64,000 nt of DNA from Christiangramia lutea (lineage in GTDB: Bacteria; Bacteroidota; Bacteroidia; Flavobacteriales; Flavobacteriaceae), in contig NZ_JAKVTV010000001.1 of assembly GCF_022489035.1 (NCBI RefSeq), positions 1 to 64,000 on the forward strand, in the 5' to 3' direction. Shown in pieces: positions 17,764-26,929 of the stretch. Positions within the stretch are counted from its first letter, which is position 1. Every line of letters starts with the position of its first letter. Both the position numbers and the translations under genes were made by a program. Below the pieces are notes generated by a model. That model had not been told where the DNA came from, did not search any database, and saw only the letters and a list, made by a program, of their open reading frames with translations.

Positions 17764-17808
17764 GAAAACGGTATAATTTCTGTATTTTCAGAGTTATAAA
17801 AATGAAAA

Positions 17809-18549
17809 ATGAAATTACGTGCTGAGAAACTTGTAAAGACCTATAAGGGTCGGGATGTGGTAAAAGGAATTTCTGTGGAAGTGAACCAGGGAGAAATTGT
17901 TGGTTTGCTTGGTCCCAATGGTGCAGGAAAGACCACATCCTTCTACATGATCGTGGGCTTGATCAAACCGAATTCAGGAAACATAATTCTGGACAAGGTA
18001 AATATCACCAAATATCCCATGTATAAAAGGGCTCAGCACGGAATTGGATATCTTGCTCAGGAAGCTTCTGTCTTCAGAAAGCTGAGCATTGAAGATAATA
18101 TCATGAGCGTTCTGGAACTTACCGATCTTTCCAAAAAAGAGCGCCAGATGAAAATGGAATCTCTTATCGAAGAATTCGGTTTGAATCATATCCGAAAAAA
18201 TCGTGGAGATCTTTTAAGTGGTGGAGAACGAAGACGAACCGAGATCGCCCGTGCTTTGGCTACAGATCCCAGTTTTATCCTATTGGATGAACCTTTCGCA
18301 GGAGTTGATCCTGTAGCAGTGGAAGATATTCAAAGGATTGTTGCCCAGCTAAAAAACAAGAATATCGGTATACTTATCACCGACCACAACGTACAGGAAA
18401 CCCTTGCCATTACAGACAGGACTTACCTGATGTTCGAAGGAAGCATCCTTAAACACGGAATCCCTGAGGAACTTGCTGAGGACGAAATGGTTCGAAAAGT
18501 ATATTTAGGTCAGAACTTCGAACTCAGAAAAAAGAAGCTTTTTGATTAG
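17809..18549 (+). CDS. lptB: LPS export ABC transporter ATP-binding protein LptB
   Basis: LptB is the ATPase that powers LPS extraction by LptFG. In 246 residues: Walker [10 protein letters not shown] (35-43), the characteristic LptB signature [16 protein letters not shown], Walker [14 protein letters not shown] and switch-His [11 protein letters not shown]. Together with lptG (8339-9415) two parts of the Lpt machine are in this window but in separate units. The ATG at 17809 gives the standard N-terminus; another ATG at 17802 is out of frame. Its stop overlaps that of convergent pssA, so no terminator fits between them. Confidence 0.96.
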   Translation: MKLRAEKLVKTYKGRDVVKGISVEVNQGEIVGLLGPNGAGKTTSFYMIVGLIKPNSGNIILDKVNITKYPMYKRAQHGIGYLAQEASVFRKLSIEDNIMSVLELTDLSKKERQMKMESLIEEFGLNHIRKNRGDLLSGGERRRTEIARALATDPSFILLDEPFAGVDPVAVEDIQRIVAQLKNKNIGILITDHNVQETLAITDRTYLMFEGSILKHGIPEELAEDEMVRKVYLGQNFELRKKKLFD

Positions 18550-19298
18550 GCATTAGCAACTTTCCTATTAGAAATCATCGAAAGAACTACATAAAGTAAA
18601 AGGATTACCGGAATAGCTATAAACTTCAGGAATATTATTAGAACAATACAACTGATAATAAAAAAGTATCGCAACTTATTTTCTTTAAATCCCCAGTCTG
18701 AAAATTTCAGAGCGAATAAAGGTAATTCCGCATTTAGCAGGTAACAGCTAACCAATGTAAGCCCTACCAGAAACCACTCATTCAGTAATAATCCCGAGAT
18801 AAAGGGTCCCGGCTGATAGGTTAGAATTAACGGCAAACTCAGAATTAACAGGGCATTTGCGGGTGTGGGTAATCCAATAAACGAATCTGTTTGTCTTTCG
18901 TCTACATTAAATTTTGCCAGTCTGTACGCAGAAGCCAGGATGATGAATAATCCTATTAGGGCAAATGGTTTAATCTGAATATCGAAAACTGAGGAATTCC
19001 AGTCTGCTCCCAGTCCGCCACTTGCCGGAAGTGCTTTTGTTATAAGCTGGTACATCACAATCCCGGGAACTACCCCACTGGTTACCACATCTGCCAGGGA
19101 ATCCAGCTGAAGTCCAACTTCGCTTTTTACATCCAGCAATCTTGCAGCCATTCCGTCAAAAAAATCAAAAAATATTCCAGCAGCTACTAAAATTGCTGCC
19201 AGGACCAGGTTTCCCTTGACTGCGAATATTACCGCCAGGCTACCACTAAAAAGATTTAACCCTGTTATTATATTGGGGATGTGTCGTTTAATTCCCAT
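18546..19298 (-). CDS. pssA: CDP-diacylglycerol--serine O-phosphatidyltransferase
   Basis: This inner-membrane enzyme makes phosphatidylserine, the precursor of phosphatidylethanolamine, from CDP-diacylglycerol and serine. The CDP-alcohol phosphotransferase motif is perfect: D48-G49, A52-R53, G62, D66 and D70, preceded by D45. The 250 residues contain about seven hydrophobic segments, as in the membrane-bound (Bacillus-type) PssA rather than the enterobacterial phospholipase-D type. PgsA and other family members share the motif, but the opening [17 protein letters not shown] favours PssA. It transcribes convergently with lptB. Confidence 0.92.
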   Translation of the reverse strand: MGIKRHIPNIITGLNLFSGSLAVIFAVKGNLVLAAILVAAGIFFDFFDGMAARLLDVKSEVGLQLDSLADVVTSGVVPGIVMYQLITKALPASGGLGADWNSSVFDIQIKPFALIGLFIILASAYRLAKFNVDERQTDSFIGLPTPANALLILSLPLILTYQPGPFISGLLLNEWFLVGLTLVSCYLLNAELPLFALKFSDWGFKENKLRYFFIISCIVLIIFLKFIAIPVILLLYVVLSMISNRKVANA

Positions 19299-19422
19299 AG
19301 ATTGGTTTTAATTAGATTTTACTAATCTACTATTTTGAATTTAAAATGATTTAAAAATAATGTTATTGTAAGCCTGCCGGTCTATAATTGAATTTTGTTC
19401 AGCCGTTCAGGCAGAAGTTTCC

Positions 19423-19430
19423 TATTTTTG
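19423..19430 (+). promoter_or_regulatory. Probable -7 element of lnt
   Basis: TATTTTTG, a full -7 match, 16 nt before the lnt ATG. A TTTG at 19394-19397 is 25 nt upstream, rather far for a -33 box. Confidence 0.45.
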
Positions 19431-19446
19431 AACAGACCTAAGAACT

Positions 19447-21045
19447 ATGAAGAACAGCTTTCTTGTAATTTTGAGCGGACTCCTCCTCGCAGTCTCCTGG
19501 CCCACTTACGGTTTTCCACTTTTTATCTTTTTCGCTTTTGTGCCATTATTACTGGCCGAGTTCAATATTAGAAATTACTCGAAGAATCAGGTCAGGTTAA
19601 AGGTGTTTGGCCTGTCCTACCTCAGCTTTTTTATCTGGAATCTTACAACCACTTACTGGATCTACTTTTCTACTCCTTTTGGTGGAATATTTGCCATTTT
19701 GGCTAATTCCCTCCTGATGTCCCTCGTTTTTTTACTTTATCATCTGGTGGCCAAAAGAACTGGATTTAGCGCAGCCTCGGCATTCTTAGTTAGTATCTGG
19801 ATGGTCTTCGAAAAAATTCATCTAAACTGGGATTTCTCATGGCCCTGGTTAAATCTGGGTAATGTCTTTTCTGAATATATCAGCTGGGTTCAGTGGTATG
19901 AATACACTGGAACTTTTGGTGGCACTCTATGGATTTGGTTAGTTAATATTGCTGTTTTTAAGGCTGTCCTTCAATTTCTACAGTTTAAGGAAAAACCTAT
20001 ACTTTACCGTGCGGCTTTAAAGATCTCTGCCCTCATCTTTCTTCCCTTAGGAATTTCCCTATTCATTTATTATGATTATCAGGAGCCAGATAAGGGCCTG
20101 GAGGTCGTAATTCTGCAACCCAATATTAATCCCTATACTCAAAAATATACTACCAACGATTCCATTATTGGGGAACTATTATTAAAGCTTAGCCAAGAAT
20201 CACTTTCAGATTCTACAGATCTCGTCCTCGCACCTGAAACGGTTTTTGCAGATGGCACGAGGCTCTCAGCCTTCAGCAATTCTGAAGCTGTATTTTATGG
20301 CGAACAGATTAGCCGGTTAAATCCTGACATGAGTTTCCTCGGTGGAATTAGCATGATTGACATATTTCAGGATCCATCTAAGGTAGCCAAACAGAGCAAT
20401 AGAATACCAGATAGCAATGCCTGGTATGATGATTATAACTCTGCCTTTATCACTCGAAATAATTCCAACAATATTCAATTATATCATAAATCGAAGCTGG
20501 TGGTAGGTGTCGAGAACTTTCCCTATCAGAGCATTTTAAAACCACTTCTTGGTAATATTATGATAGACCTTGGCGGTACGGTAGCTATGAAGACCACCCA
20601 GGAAGACCGGGAAGTACTCTGGTTAAACAATGGCTTTGGCACTGCCCCCATTATCTGCTATGAATCGGTTTACGGGGAATATGTGACCGGCTATGTAAAG
20701 AATGGAGCCGGCTTTCTAAGTATTATCACCAATGATGCCTGGTGGGGAAATACTCAAGGCCATAAACAACATCTAAGCTATGCAAAATTGCGAGCTGTGG
20801 AAACCAGGAGATTTGTAGCCAGAAGTGCAAATACCGGTATCTCCGCAATAATCAATTCCAGGGGAAATGTCGAAAAACAATTAGGCTATGAAAAACAGGG
20901 AAGCTTCAGAGGAAAAGTCGGTATTAATAGGGAAAAGACCTTTTATGTAAAATACGGAGATTATCTGGCTAGAATTGCCCAGTTCCTGGCTCTGTTTATT
21001 TTCCTGTTCTCTATGGTAAAATTCAAAAGGAAAAGACCAGCTTAG
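19447..21045 (+). CDS. lnt: Apolipoprotein N-acyltransferase
   Basis: Lnt adds the third acyl chain to the N-terminal cysteine of lipoproteins at the periplasmic face of the inner membrane. The 532 residues begin with about six membrane spans (1-215), followed by a nitrilase-like domain and a last membrane helix (about 505-525). The catalytic triad is visible: E264 in LAPETVF, K348 in YHKSKL and C404 in ICYESVYG. A DAWWGNTQGHKQHLSYA block is also typical. It is the last rightward gene before the polysaccharide locus; 67 nt separate it from the convergent sugar transferase, with no clear terminator. Confidence 0.95.
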   Translation: MKNSFLVILSGLLLAVSWPTYGFPLFIFFAFVPLLLAEFNIRNYSKNQVRLKVFGLSYLSFFIWNLTTTYWIYFSTPFGGIFAILANSLLMSLVFLLYHLVAKRTGFSAASAFLVSIWMVFEKIHLNWDFSWPWLNLGNVFSEYISWVQWYEYTGTFGGTLWIWLVNIAVFKAVLQFLQFKEKPILYRAALKISALIFLPLGISLFIYYDYQEPDKGLEVVILQPNINPYTQKYTTNDSIIGELLLKLSQESLSDSTDLVLAPETVFADGTRLSAFSNSEAVFYGEQISRLNPDMSFLGGISMIDIFQDPSKVAKQSNRIPDSNAWYDDYNSAFITRNNSNNIQLYHKSKLVVGVENFPYQSILKPLLGNIMIDLGGTVAMKTTQEDREVLWLNNGFGTAPIICYESVYGEYVTGYVKNGAGFLSIITNDAWWGNTQGHKQHLSYAKLRAVETRRFVARSANTGISAIINSRGNVEKQLGYEKQGSFRGKVGINREKTFYVKYGDYLARIAQFLALFIFLFSMVKFKRKRPA

Positions 21046-21112
21046 CCAATGCTAAATGGATAATGGATAATCAATTTAAATTAATAATTGGGAATTTTCA
21101 ACTATCAATTAA

Positions 21113-22507
21113 TCATTGTCCTCTGAAAAATATTACCGTACTTAAAGTTTTCAGTATAATACTAAGGTCCAGGAAAATCCCCCGGTGCTTGATATAATAA
21201 AGATCATACTGAAGTTTTTCCAGGCTATCATCATGACAATCACCATAATTTGCCATCACCTGTGCCCAACCGGTTAGACCAGGTTTTATCACGTGCCTGG
21301 TTTCATAAAATGGTATAAGTTCTGATAGTTTTTTTACAAATACAGGGCGCTCTGGCCTGGGGCCTATCATACTCATGTCTCCCATAAGCACGTTGTAGAA
21401 CTGAGGTATCTCATCCAGCCTGGAACGTCTTAGGAATTTACCAAATTTGGTGACACGGTAATCATTCTTTTGAGCGAATTGAGGACCTGAAGCTTCAGCA
21501 TCTTTTCTCATTGTTCTGAACTTCACTATATTGAAAATCTTTCCGTTCTTCCCTACCCGCTCCTGTTTATAAAACAACTTCCCGCGATTTCCGTAAAGAT
21601 TGGATATAAGAATGAAGGGAGTAACAAGAAATCCAAAGGTAATTCCCAGGATCGCCACGATAATATCAAATACCCTGAAAATAAGTAAGTAGAACTTATT
21701 TTGATTACTTCTGCTAAAAGGGAAATACCTGTAAAAATCTTTATCCACATTCTGTACCGGTATCCGCATGGTGATCTCTTCATACACCTGGGTATAATCC
21801 CTAATAGGGAAGCCCTTTTTAAGCAATTCACTTAATTGATTATAAAGCGACAACATAAGTCCCTTTTGGTACCCACTTGCTACAACTATTTCATTGATAT
21901 GATGGTCTATTATAGCTTGCTGCAGATCTTCCACTTCGAAACGCAACAATTCCGACCTGTCGAATTCCGTCTTAAATTTCTGATCTGTATTGATATAACC
22001 GGCAATAATATAATTAGGATCTGTCTTTTGAAGGGACTCTGCTATCAATTTAATATCGAAGGAATCACCAACCACCAGAACTCTTTTATAAAACCTAGGA
22101 GAGGATATCAAACTGATATAAAGAGACCTCCAGACCAATAATGCCCCTGCTACCGAAAGAAAAAAGAACAGGATTTGCAATCTGTTCTCAGGCAAACTCG
22201 GAGTAAAAAATGGCGTGAGCATGTAGAAAAGTACTGTTAGGCTAGTAGTTAACAGTACATTCTTTAAAACACTGTCAAACCGATCGGCCTTCTGCAGGTC
22301 GTATAGCTCAAATATATTTCCGAAGAGGTTCAGGTAAATAAGAAATACCAATGTCCAGACCCAGTTATCACTGTCTATCCTGAAATAATCAAAATTAAAA
22401 ATGATTCCTACCACTGCCAGGGCAAGCAAAACTGAGACCATATCGAATAACCTCAGTAAGACTTTACGTTCAGATATTTCGAAATGGAATAGGGGCTTCT
22501 TAGACAT
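21113..22507 (-). CDS. Polyprenyl glycosylphosphotransferase (initiating sugar-1-P transferase)
   Basis: This enzyme starts polysaccharide synthesis by moving a sugar-1-phosphate from a UDP-sugar to undecaprenyl phosphate. The 464 residues have four N-terminal membrane spans (about 15-130), a CoA-binding-like Rossmann domain (VLVVGDSFDIKLIAESL), a fifth hydrophobic segment near 275-300 and the C-terminal bacterial sugar transferase domain with VKFRTMRKDAE, RRSRLDEIPQF, MSMIGPRPERP and KPGLTGWAQV. The sugar (Glc, Gal or other) cannot be told. It ends the leftward polysaccharide run, 37 nt after a GT4 gene; a TATATTAG sequence at 22531-22538 could be a weak internal promoter. Confidence 0.9.
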   Translation of the reverse strand: MSKKPLFHFEISERKVLLRLFDMVSVLLALAVVGIIFNFDYFRIDSDNWVWTLVFLIYLNLFGNIFELYDLQKADRFDSVLKNVLLTTSLTVLFYMLTPFFTPSLPENRLQILFFFLSVAGALLVWRSLYISLISSPRFYKRVLVVGDSFDIKLIAESLQKTDPNYIIAGYINTDQKFKTEFDRSELLRFEVEDLQQAIIDHHINEIVVASGYQKGLMLSLYNQLSELLKKGFPIRDYTQVYEEITMRIPVQNVDKDFYRYFPFSRSNQNKFYLLIFRVFDIIVAILGITFGFLVTPFILISNLYGNRGKLFYKQERVGKNGKIFNIVKFRTMRKDAEASGPQFAQKNDYRVTKFGKFLRRSRLDEIPQFYNVLMGDMSMIGPRPERPVFVKKLSELIPFYETRHVIKPGLTGWAQVMANYGDCHDDSLEKLQYDLYYIKHRGIFLDLSIILKTLSTVIFFRGQ

Positions 22508-22544
22508 TTCTGATCAGCTTATCGGTACGGCTAATATAAAATTT

Positions 22545-23555
22545 TTAACCTAGCAATTCTATCCATTCAGCTTTCACTTTATCCCAGTCGAATTTTTCAA
22601 CCGATTTTCTCCCATTCCGGCTCAAACCTTCTGCAAGCTTGGCATTACCCAATAACCTTTCAATAGCTATCCTCATGGCTTCAGAATTCTTAGGTTCGAC
22701 TAGTAATCCATTTTCTCCATCATCAATAAGGAAAGGTATGCCACCAACATTTGTGGAAACTATAGGAAGGCCAAGGGCCATGGCTTCCATTACACTAACC
22801 GGGGTATTGTCGATATTGGTAGTATTGATGAAAATATCGTAATCTTTGGACAGCCGGATCCAGTCTTCTTTATCGAGTTTTCCGGTAAATACAACGGGAA
22901 GGTTTTTCTTTTCCACAAGTTCTTTAACCTCCCTGAAACTACGATCCTTTTCAGGACCTACCATATACAATTCTGCTTCCGGATAATTCTTTAATAATCC
23001 CTCTAGTACCTCAACCGCCAGTATTGGATTATAGATTTCGGCAAAGGACCGCACCCAAAAAAGTTTTGGAGACACAGAATTCCTTAATTTAAAATCATAT
23101 TTAGAAAGCTCAATAGTATTGGGAATATGCTGAAGATTTTGAAGATTAAGGACTTCCAAATGATTCATCAGAAAATGAGAAGGTACCACACAAGCCTGAG
23201 CATTTTGAAATATTTTAAGGATTGATTTAGATGCTTTTTCCAATCTGAACTTAAGGTTTCCTCCGTGTAATATAAAAATATAGGGGATGGATAGCCTTCT
23301 GCAAAGGAGTCCGCTCAAAACGGCATACCAGAAATTGCTTGTACTATAGGTATCTATTAGAACTATATCCCTGGAAGAATAGTTTTTAAGTATATTCCAG
23401 AGCATATCAAGTAATCTTCGCGGTTTATTCTTTATTGAGGACACTGCTTTCAACTTAAAACCTTCTGATTCTAATGCCGGGCTTAGGGTGTCTATACTGG
23501 TTGGAGAAAACCCATGTTTTTCAAGTTTATTACCAATATAAAGTATCCTGCTCAT
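22545..23555 (-). CDS. Glycosyltransferase family 4 (paralogue A)
   Basis: A 336-residue GT-B fold retaining glycosyltransferase. The N-terminal domain opens SRILYIGNKLEKHGFSP and includes ILHGGNLKFRLEK; the C-terminal nucleotide-sugar domain has LYMVGPEKD, FTGKL, and the family Glu-rich motif NTTNIDNTPVSVMEAMALG followed by STNVGGIPFLI. It is clearly a paralogue of the gene just upstream (23555-24568), sharing ILYIGN, DIVLIDTY, LHGGNL, MVGPEKD and DNTPVSVMEAM-like blocks in the same order. Donor and acceptor are unknown. Its ATG overlaps the stop of the upstream copy (TAATG). Confidence 0.9.
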   Translation of the reverse strand: MSRILYIGNKLEKHGFSPTSIDTLSPALESEGFKLKAVSSIKNKPRRLLDMLWNILKNYSSRDIVLIDTYSTSNFWYAVLSGLLCRRLSIPYIFILHGGNLKFRLEKASKSILKIFQNAQACVVPSHFLMNHLEVLNLQNLQHIPNTIELSKYDFKLRNSVSPKLFWVRSFAEIYNPILAVEVLEGLLKNYPEAELYMVGPEKDRSFREVKELVEKKNLPVVFTGKLDKEDWIRLSKDYDIFINTTNIDNTPVSVMEAMALGLPIVSTNVGGIPFLIDDGENGLLVEPKNSEAMRIAIERLLGNAKLAEGLSRNGRKSVEKFDWDKVKAEWIELLG

Positions 23556-24568
23556 TACCTAAGCACCTTATTCCATTCATCTTTTACTACCTCCCAGTCA
23601 AAAAGTTCTACCTTCTTCCTGGCGTTCTGGCATATTTCTGTTCCCTGGCCTGGATTCTCAATGATATTTATAATAGCATTGGCCATCGCCTTATCATCGG
23701 TCTCCCCTACCAGAATTCCGTCATGACCATTTTCAATAAGGAACGGCATTCCACCTACATTGGTACTTACCACACCAAGTCCAAGGCTCATCGCCTCAAT
23801 TACACTTATAGGGGTATTATCCACTGAAGTTGTATTGATAAAAAAATCATAATTCTTTGAAAGATCGGCCCAGTGTTTTTTCCTCAATTTCCCCGTAAAC
23901 CTAACCTCCAGGTTATACTTTTCAGCCAGCTTTTTACAGCTTTTCATCGTCCCGTCTTTTTCCGGGCCAACCATGCATAAACTTGCATTTGGATAGGATT
24001 GTTTAAGGATCCGCAAAACTTTCAAAGCCATAAACGGATTATACCTTTTCTGAAAGCGTCTTACCCAAAGCAGCTTAGGCCTGAATTCTGTTCGCTTTTT
24101 GAATGGATAATTTTCTGCCTTGATCGCATTGGGAATGATCTGGGTATTTTCAAAACCGTTTGATCTGAAAATATCAAATAAGAACCTGGAGGGTGCTATA
24201 TTCACTTTTGAATTTCCAAAAAGACTCCGACTCAATTTCCTCGAATTCTCCAGCCTTTCCGGTAGATTTCCTCCGTGCAGAATAGGGATATATTCCAGGC
24301 CGAAAAGATCACAGGTTTTTCCAACCAGGTATGCATAATAGAAATTCATCGCTCCGTAGGTATCAATAAGCACGATATCAGTCTCATTTTTATGCTTTGC
24401 GATCAATCCTAACATTTCCGCTAGCCTTAAGGCCTTATTGTTTCTGGTGGAGGCAGTTTTGACTTTATAGCCCTCTTTCCTAAGCATCTTACTAAAAAAG
24501 GAAATATAGGTTACCGTAAAGCTATCAACCTGTAAGTCGTTTCCTATGTACAGGATTCTTTTTTTCAT
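23555..24568 (-). CDS. Glycosyltransferase family 4 (paralogue B)
   Basis: A 337-residue GT4 enzyme, paralogue of the following gene. Shared landmarks are RILYIGNDL, DIVLIDTYGAMNFYYAYL, PILHGGNLPERLE, KLLWVRRF-like RPKLLWVRRF, CMVGPEKDG, RFTGKL and INTTSVDNTPISVIEAM with STNVGGMPFLI. Its first 44 nt overlap the end of the polymerase/ligase gene, a longer overlap than usual here, but the start is fixed by the match to its paralogue. The pair probably add successive related sugars or arose by tandem duplication and diverged in specificity. Confidence 0.9.
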   Translation of the reverse strand: MKKRILYIGNDLQVDSFTVTYISFFSKMLRKEGYKVKTASTRNNKALRLAEMLGLIAKHKNETDIVLIDTYGAMNFYYAYLVGKTCDLFGLEYIPILHGGNLPERLENSRKLSRSLFGNSKVNIAPSRFLFDIFRSNGFENTQIIPNAIKAENYPFKKRTEFRPKLLWVRRFQKRYNPFMALKVLRILKQSYPNASLCMVGPEKDGTMKSCKKLAEKYNLEVRFTGKLRKKHWADLSKNYDFFINTTSVDNTPISVIEAMSLGLGVVSTNVGGMPFLIENGHDGILVGETDDKAMANAIINIIENPGQGTEICQNARKKVELFDWEVVKDEWNKVLR

Positions 24569-25889
24569 CTACTATATATAATAAGGCTAACCCATATACA
24601 AATGCCGGTAAAGCAATACGCATCGCTGAGTGATTAATGGTCATAAACCAGAATGTAACAAAAGCCAGGAAATAATAATTATTTTTAAATTTGAACCAAA
24701 AGGTTATTGGAACTATTACAATTATGCACAATGCTATAATTCCCAGGACACCATGTTCTGCAAGCAATCTGCTTAATTCATTATGGGTTGCTATTCCAAT
24801 TCCCAAATTTTCTTCCCGGTATTCTTTTCCCTTACCCACTCCTATTCCTGTAATAGGATGATGGTAAAATGCGCTTAATTCTGTTTCAATTAATTCTACC
24901 CGCCCAGTTGTAATATCATCTTCTACCTGTCCTAGAGCGTTTCGATTGGTGTATCTGTTGCCAATTAATCCTCCTGTCTCCAAGGAGGTGAAAATCCATA
25001 CTATCGTAAATATTACTACAACCCCTATAATTTTTAAATTCGTTTTTCGAACAGCTTTTAGATTTTGTTTAGTATAAAAGAAAATCAGAAAAGCAATAAT
25101 ACAAAGAATTGCAGTTACAATCCCCCCCCTAGAAAAAGATACTACCCCTCGATAGCCCACCATAATTAATAAAAGTGAATCTATAATATTAATTCTAAAG
25201 GATTTTATTGTGAAAAGTCTTGTCGCCAATAAAAATACCGCAAGTCCCATTACCGTTGAGATTTGATTCGGTCCAAATCCCCCTGTAGACGCGTAATTTC
25301 CCGAAAAACTAATTCGAACCTCATCTAAACTTGGGGTGTAGAAAAGAAGATAAACTGCTTGTGCAATTATGGGCATAAGCAACATTAAAAAAACCCTTTG
25401 AAAATCCTCCTTTTTAATTTTTTTATAATAGCAATATAATGCAGACACACCCAAACATACCGGTCCGGCTAGATTAAAAGCTACCTGTTTCCTAAATTCA
25501 AAATCATAACTCATTGTAAAAGTTACCATAACTACTCCAGGAAAAAGGATCAATAAATATATCCAGAAAGGCACAGTTTTAGAACTTGCACCCTTAAAAA
25601 ACATTCCTATTACCAAGAAAACAATTACAGCATATTTGCCTGTTTCATAAAATATAACAGCACTTGTTTGTCGAAAAAAAACTTCCCCACCTGCAATATA
25701 TGCTGCAGCCATAAGTGCTTCGTTACCTTTATTTTTTCGATCGATGATAACAAAAAGAAATGAACTAATTATACCTAATAAAACAAATTTAGCTAGGGAC
25801 GGAACAAGATAAATCAATAAACCGTATCCAAAATGTAGTATTAACATTTTGAGATAAAATTGATTATTTATTTTATCAAATTTGGTCAT
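24525..25889 (-). CDS. O-antigen ligase/polymerase family membrane protein (Wzy-like)
   Basis: A 454-residue polytopic membrane protein with about ten to twelve hydrophobic segments. The large periplasmic loop carries the Wzy_C/WaaL-type motif: TGRVELIETELSAFYHHPITG with GIGVGKGKEYREE, then THNELSRLLAEHGVLGII. Members either polymerise repeat units or ligate glycan to lipid A core; which one cannot be decided. As the only such protein in the locus it is the best candidate polymerase. By eye the gene is more AT-rich than its downstream neighbours. It overlaps the GT4 gene upstream by 4 nt (ATGA). Confidence 0.85.
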   Translation of the reverse strand: MTKFDKINNQFYLKMLILHFGYGLLIYLVPSLAKFVLLGIISSFLFVIIDRKNKGNEALMAAAYIAGGEVFFRQTSAVIFYETGKYAVIVFLVIGMFFKGASSKTVPFWIYLLILFPGVVMVTFTMSYDFEFRKQVAFNLAGPVCLGVSALYCYYKKIKKEDFQRVFLMLLMPIIAQAVYLLFYTPSLDEVRISFSGNYASTGGFGPNQISTVMGLAVFLLATRLFTIKSFRINIIDSLLLIMVGYRGVVSFSRGGIVTAILCIIAFLIFFYTKQNLKAVRKTNLKIIGVVVIFTIVWIFTSLETGGLIGNRYTNRNALGQVEDDITTGRVELIETELSAFYHHPITGIGVGKGKEYREENLGIGIATHNELSRLLAEHGVLGIIALCIIVIVPITFWFKFKNNYYFLAFVTFWFMTINHSAMRIALPAFVYGLALLYIVDEKKNPVHRKRLTG

Positions 25890-26929
25890 AAATTCAAACA
25901 GAATTCTAAATAGGTCGGAATAACTTTTTCTGACGAATAATGATCAAAAATTCCATTTTTGAAATTTAAGGAATCTCTTAGATATCTTTCTTTATTAGTT
26001 AAGTATACTTTAATCGAATTCGCTAAAGCTCTATAATCATTAGTGGAAACAACTTGTCCATTATCACCTATGACATCACTACAGGCACCAACATTGGTTG
26101 AAATCACGCTAAGTCCCGCTACACCGTATTCCAATAAAGCTAAAGGTAAACCTTCCGATTTCGAACATAGTATACCAATGTTCATCTTACTTAGTATTGG
26201 TTGTGGGTCTATAATCCCACCATGAAAAATCACATACTGCCTTTTTTCAAACTCTTTTATTAAAAATGATGAATATGAATCATTTAAATCAACTCCTATT
26301 ATATGTAATTTTATTCCTATTTCCTCGTATACGAGATCACAGGCTTTCAGTAGGATTGGATGATTTTTTACCGGTTTGAGATTAGCTAAACAAACCAGAT
26401 TATTAAATTCCCTAGCCTTAGATTGTTTTCCTTCTGTAAAAACCACAAAATTAGGAAGATTCAAAGACTTACTACAATTTAGATGACGGTCTGCCCAAAT
26501 ACTCAAATCATGATTTACTGAAATAATACCATTAAAATTAGATGAGAATAATTTTAAAATACTTAAGCGATATAGAGGCATATTTTGAGAATCACCAAAG
26601 TGATTATGCCATATTATTTTTATTCTGGCTCCAGCTAGTTTAGATAGAACTGCAAAAAACCAAGATGTACCGTGTGCATGTATTATTTCTATTTTATTTT
26701 CCCTGATATAGGTCCGAAGTTTATGTAAAGCCACGAGATCTAAAGTATTCTTCTTTTTAATGTGTTTATAGAAAACCCTTGATTTTAATAGATCTACAAA
26801 ATCTCCTTTTTCACGGGTAGTTACCAAAAAGGATTCATGACCAAATTCAACTAAAGAATTAGCGAAGTTAACTGCAGTCCTTTCTGCTCCACCTATGCGA
26901 AGTGTATCAATTAACTGAAGAATCCTCAT
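25886..26929 (-). CDS. Glycosyltransferase family 4
   Basis: A 347-residue GT-B enzyme. The start RILQLIDTLRIGGAERTAVNFANSL is the classic N-terminal pattern of capsular GT4 enzymes, with HAHGTSWF and WHNHFGDS further on. The C-terminal domain has LVCLANLKPVKNHPILLKA and the donor-site ILCSKSEGLPLALLEYGVAG with STNVGACSDVI. Substrates unknown. Four-base overlaps (ATGA) join it to the genes on both sides, so translation is likely coupled. Confidence 0.88.
   Translation of the reverse strand: MRILQLIDTLRIGGAERTAVNFANSLVEFGHESFLVTTREKGDFVDLLKSRVFYKHIKKKNTLDLVALHKLRTYIRENKIEIIHAHGTSWFFAVLSKLAGARIKIIWHNHFGDSQNMPLYRLSILKLFSSNFNGIISVNHDLSIWADRHLNCSKSLNLPNFVVFTEGKQSKAREFNNLVCLANLKPVKNHPILLKACDLVYEEIGIKLHIIGVDLNDSYSSFLIKEFEKRQYVIFHGGIIDPQPILSKMNIGILCSKSEGLPLALLEYGVAGLSVISTNVGACSDVIGDNGQVVSTNDYRALANSIKVYLTNKERYLRDSLNFKNGIFDHYSSEKVIPTYLEFCLNL

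Noticed and set aside
17764-17808. Promoter for lptB in the gap after the AhpD-like gene
   Set aside because: No TAnnTTTG box was found; lptB is more likely read from the upstream kdsD-tatC unit.
22531-22538. TATATTAG as a promoter for the initiating sugar transferase
   Set aside because: It differs from TAnnTTTG at a conserved T and lacks a clear -33 box; noted only as a possibility in the gene entry.
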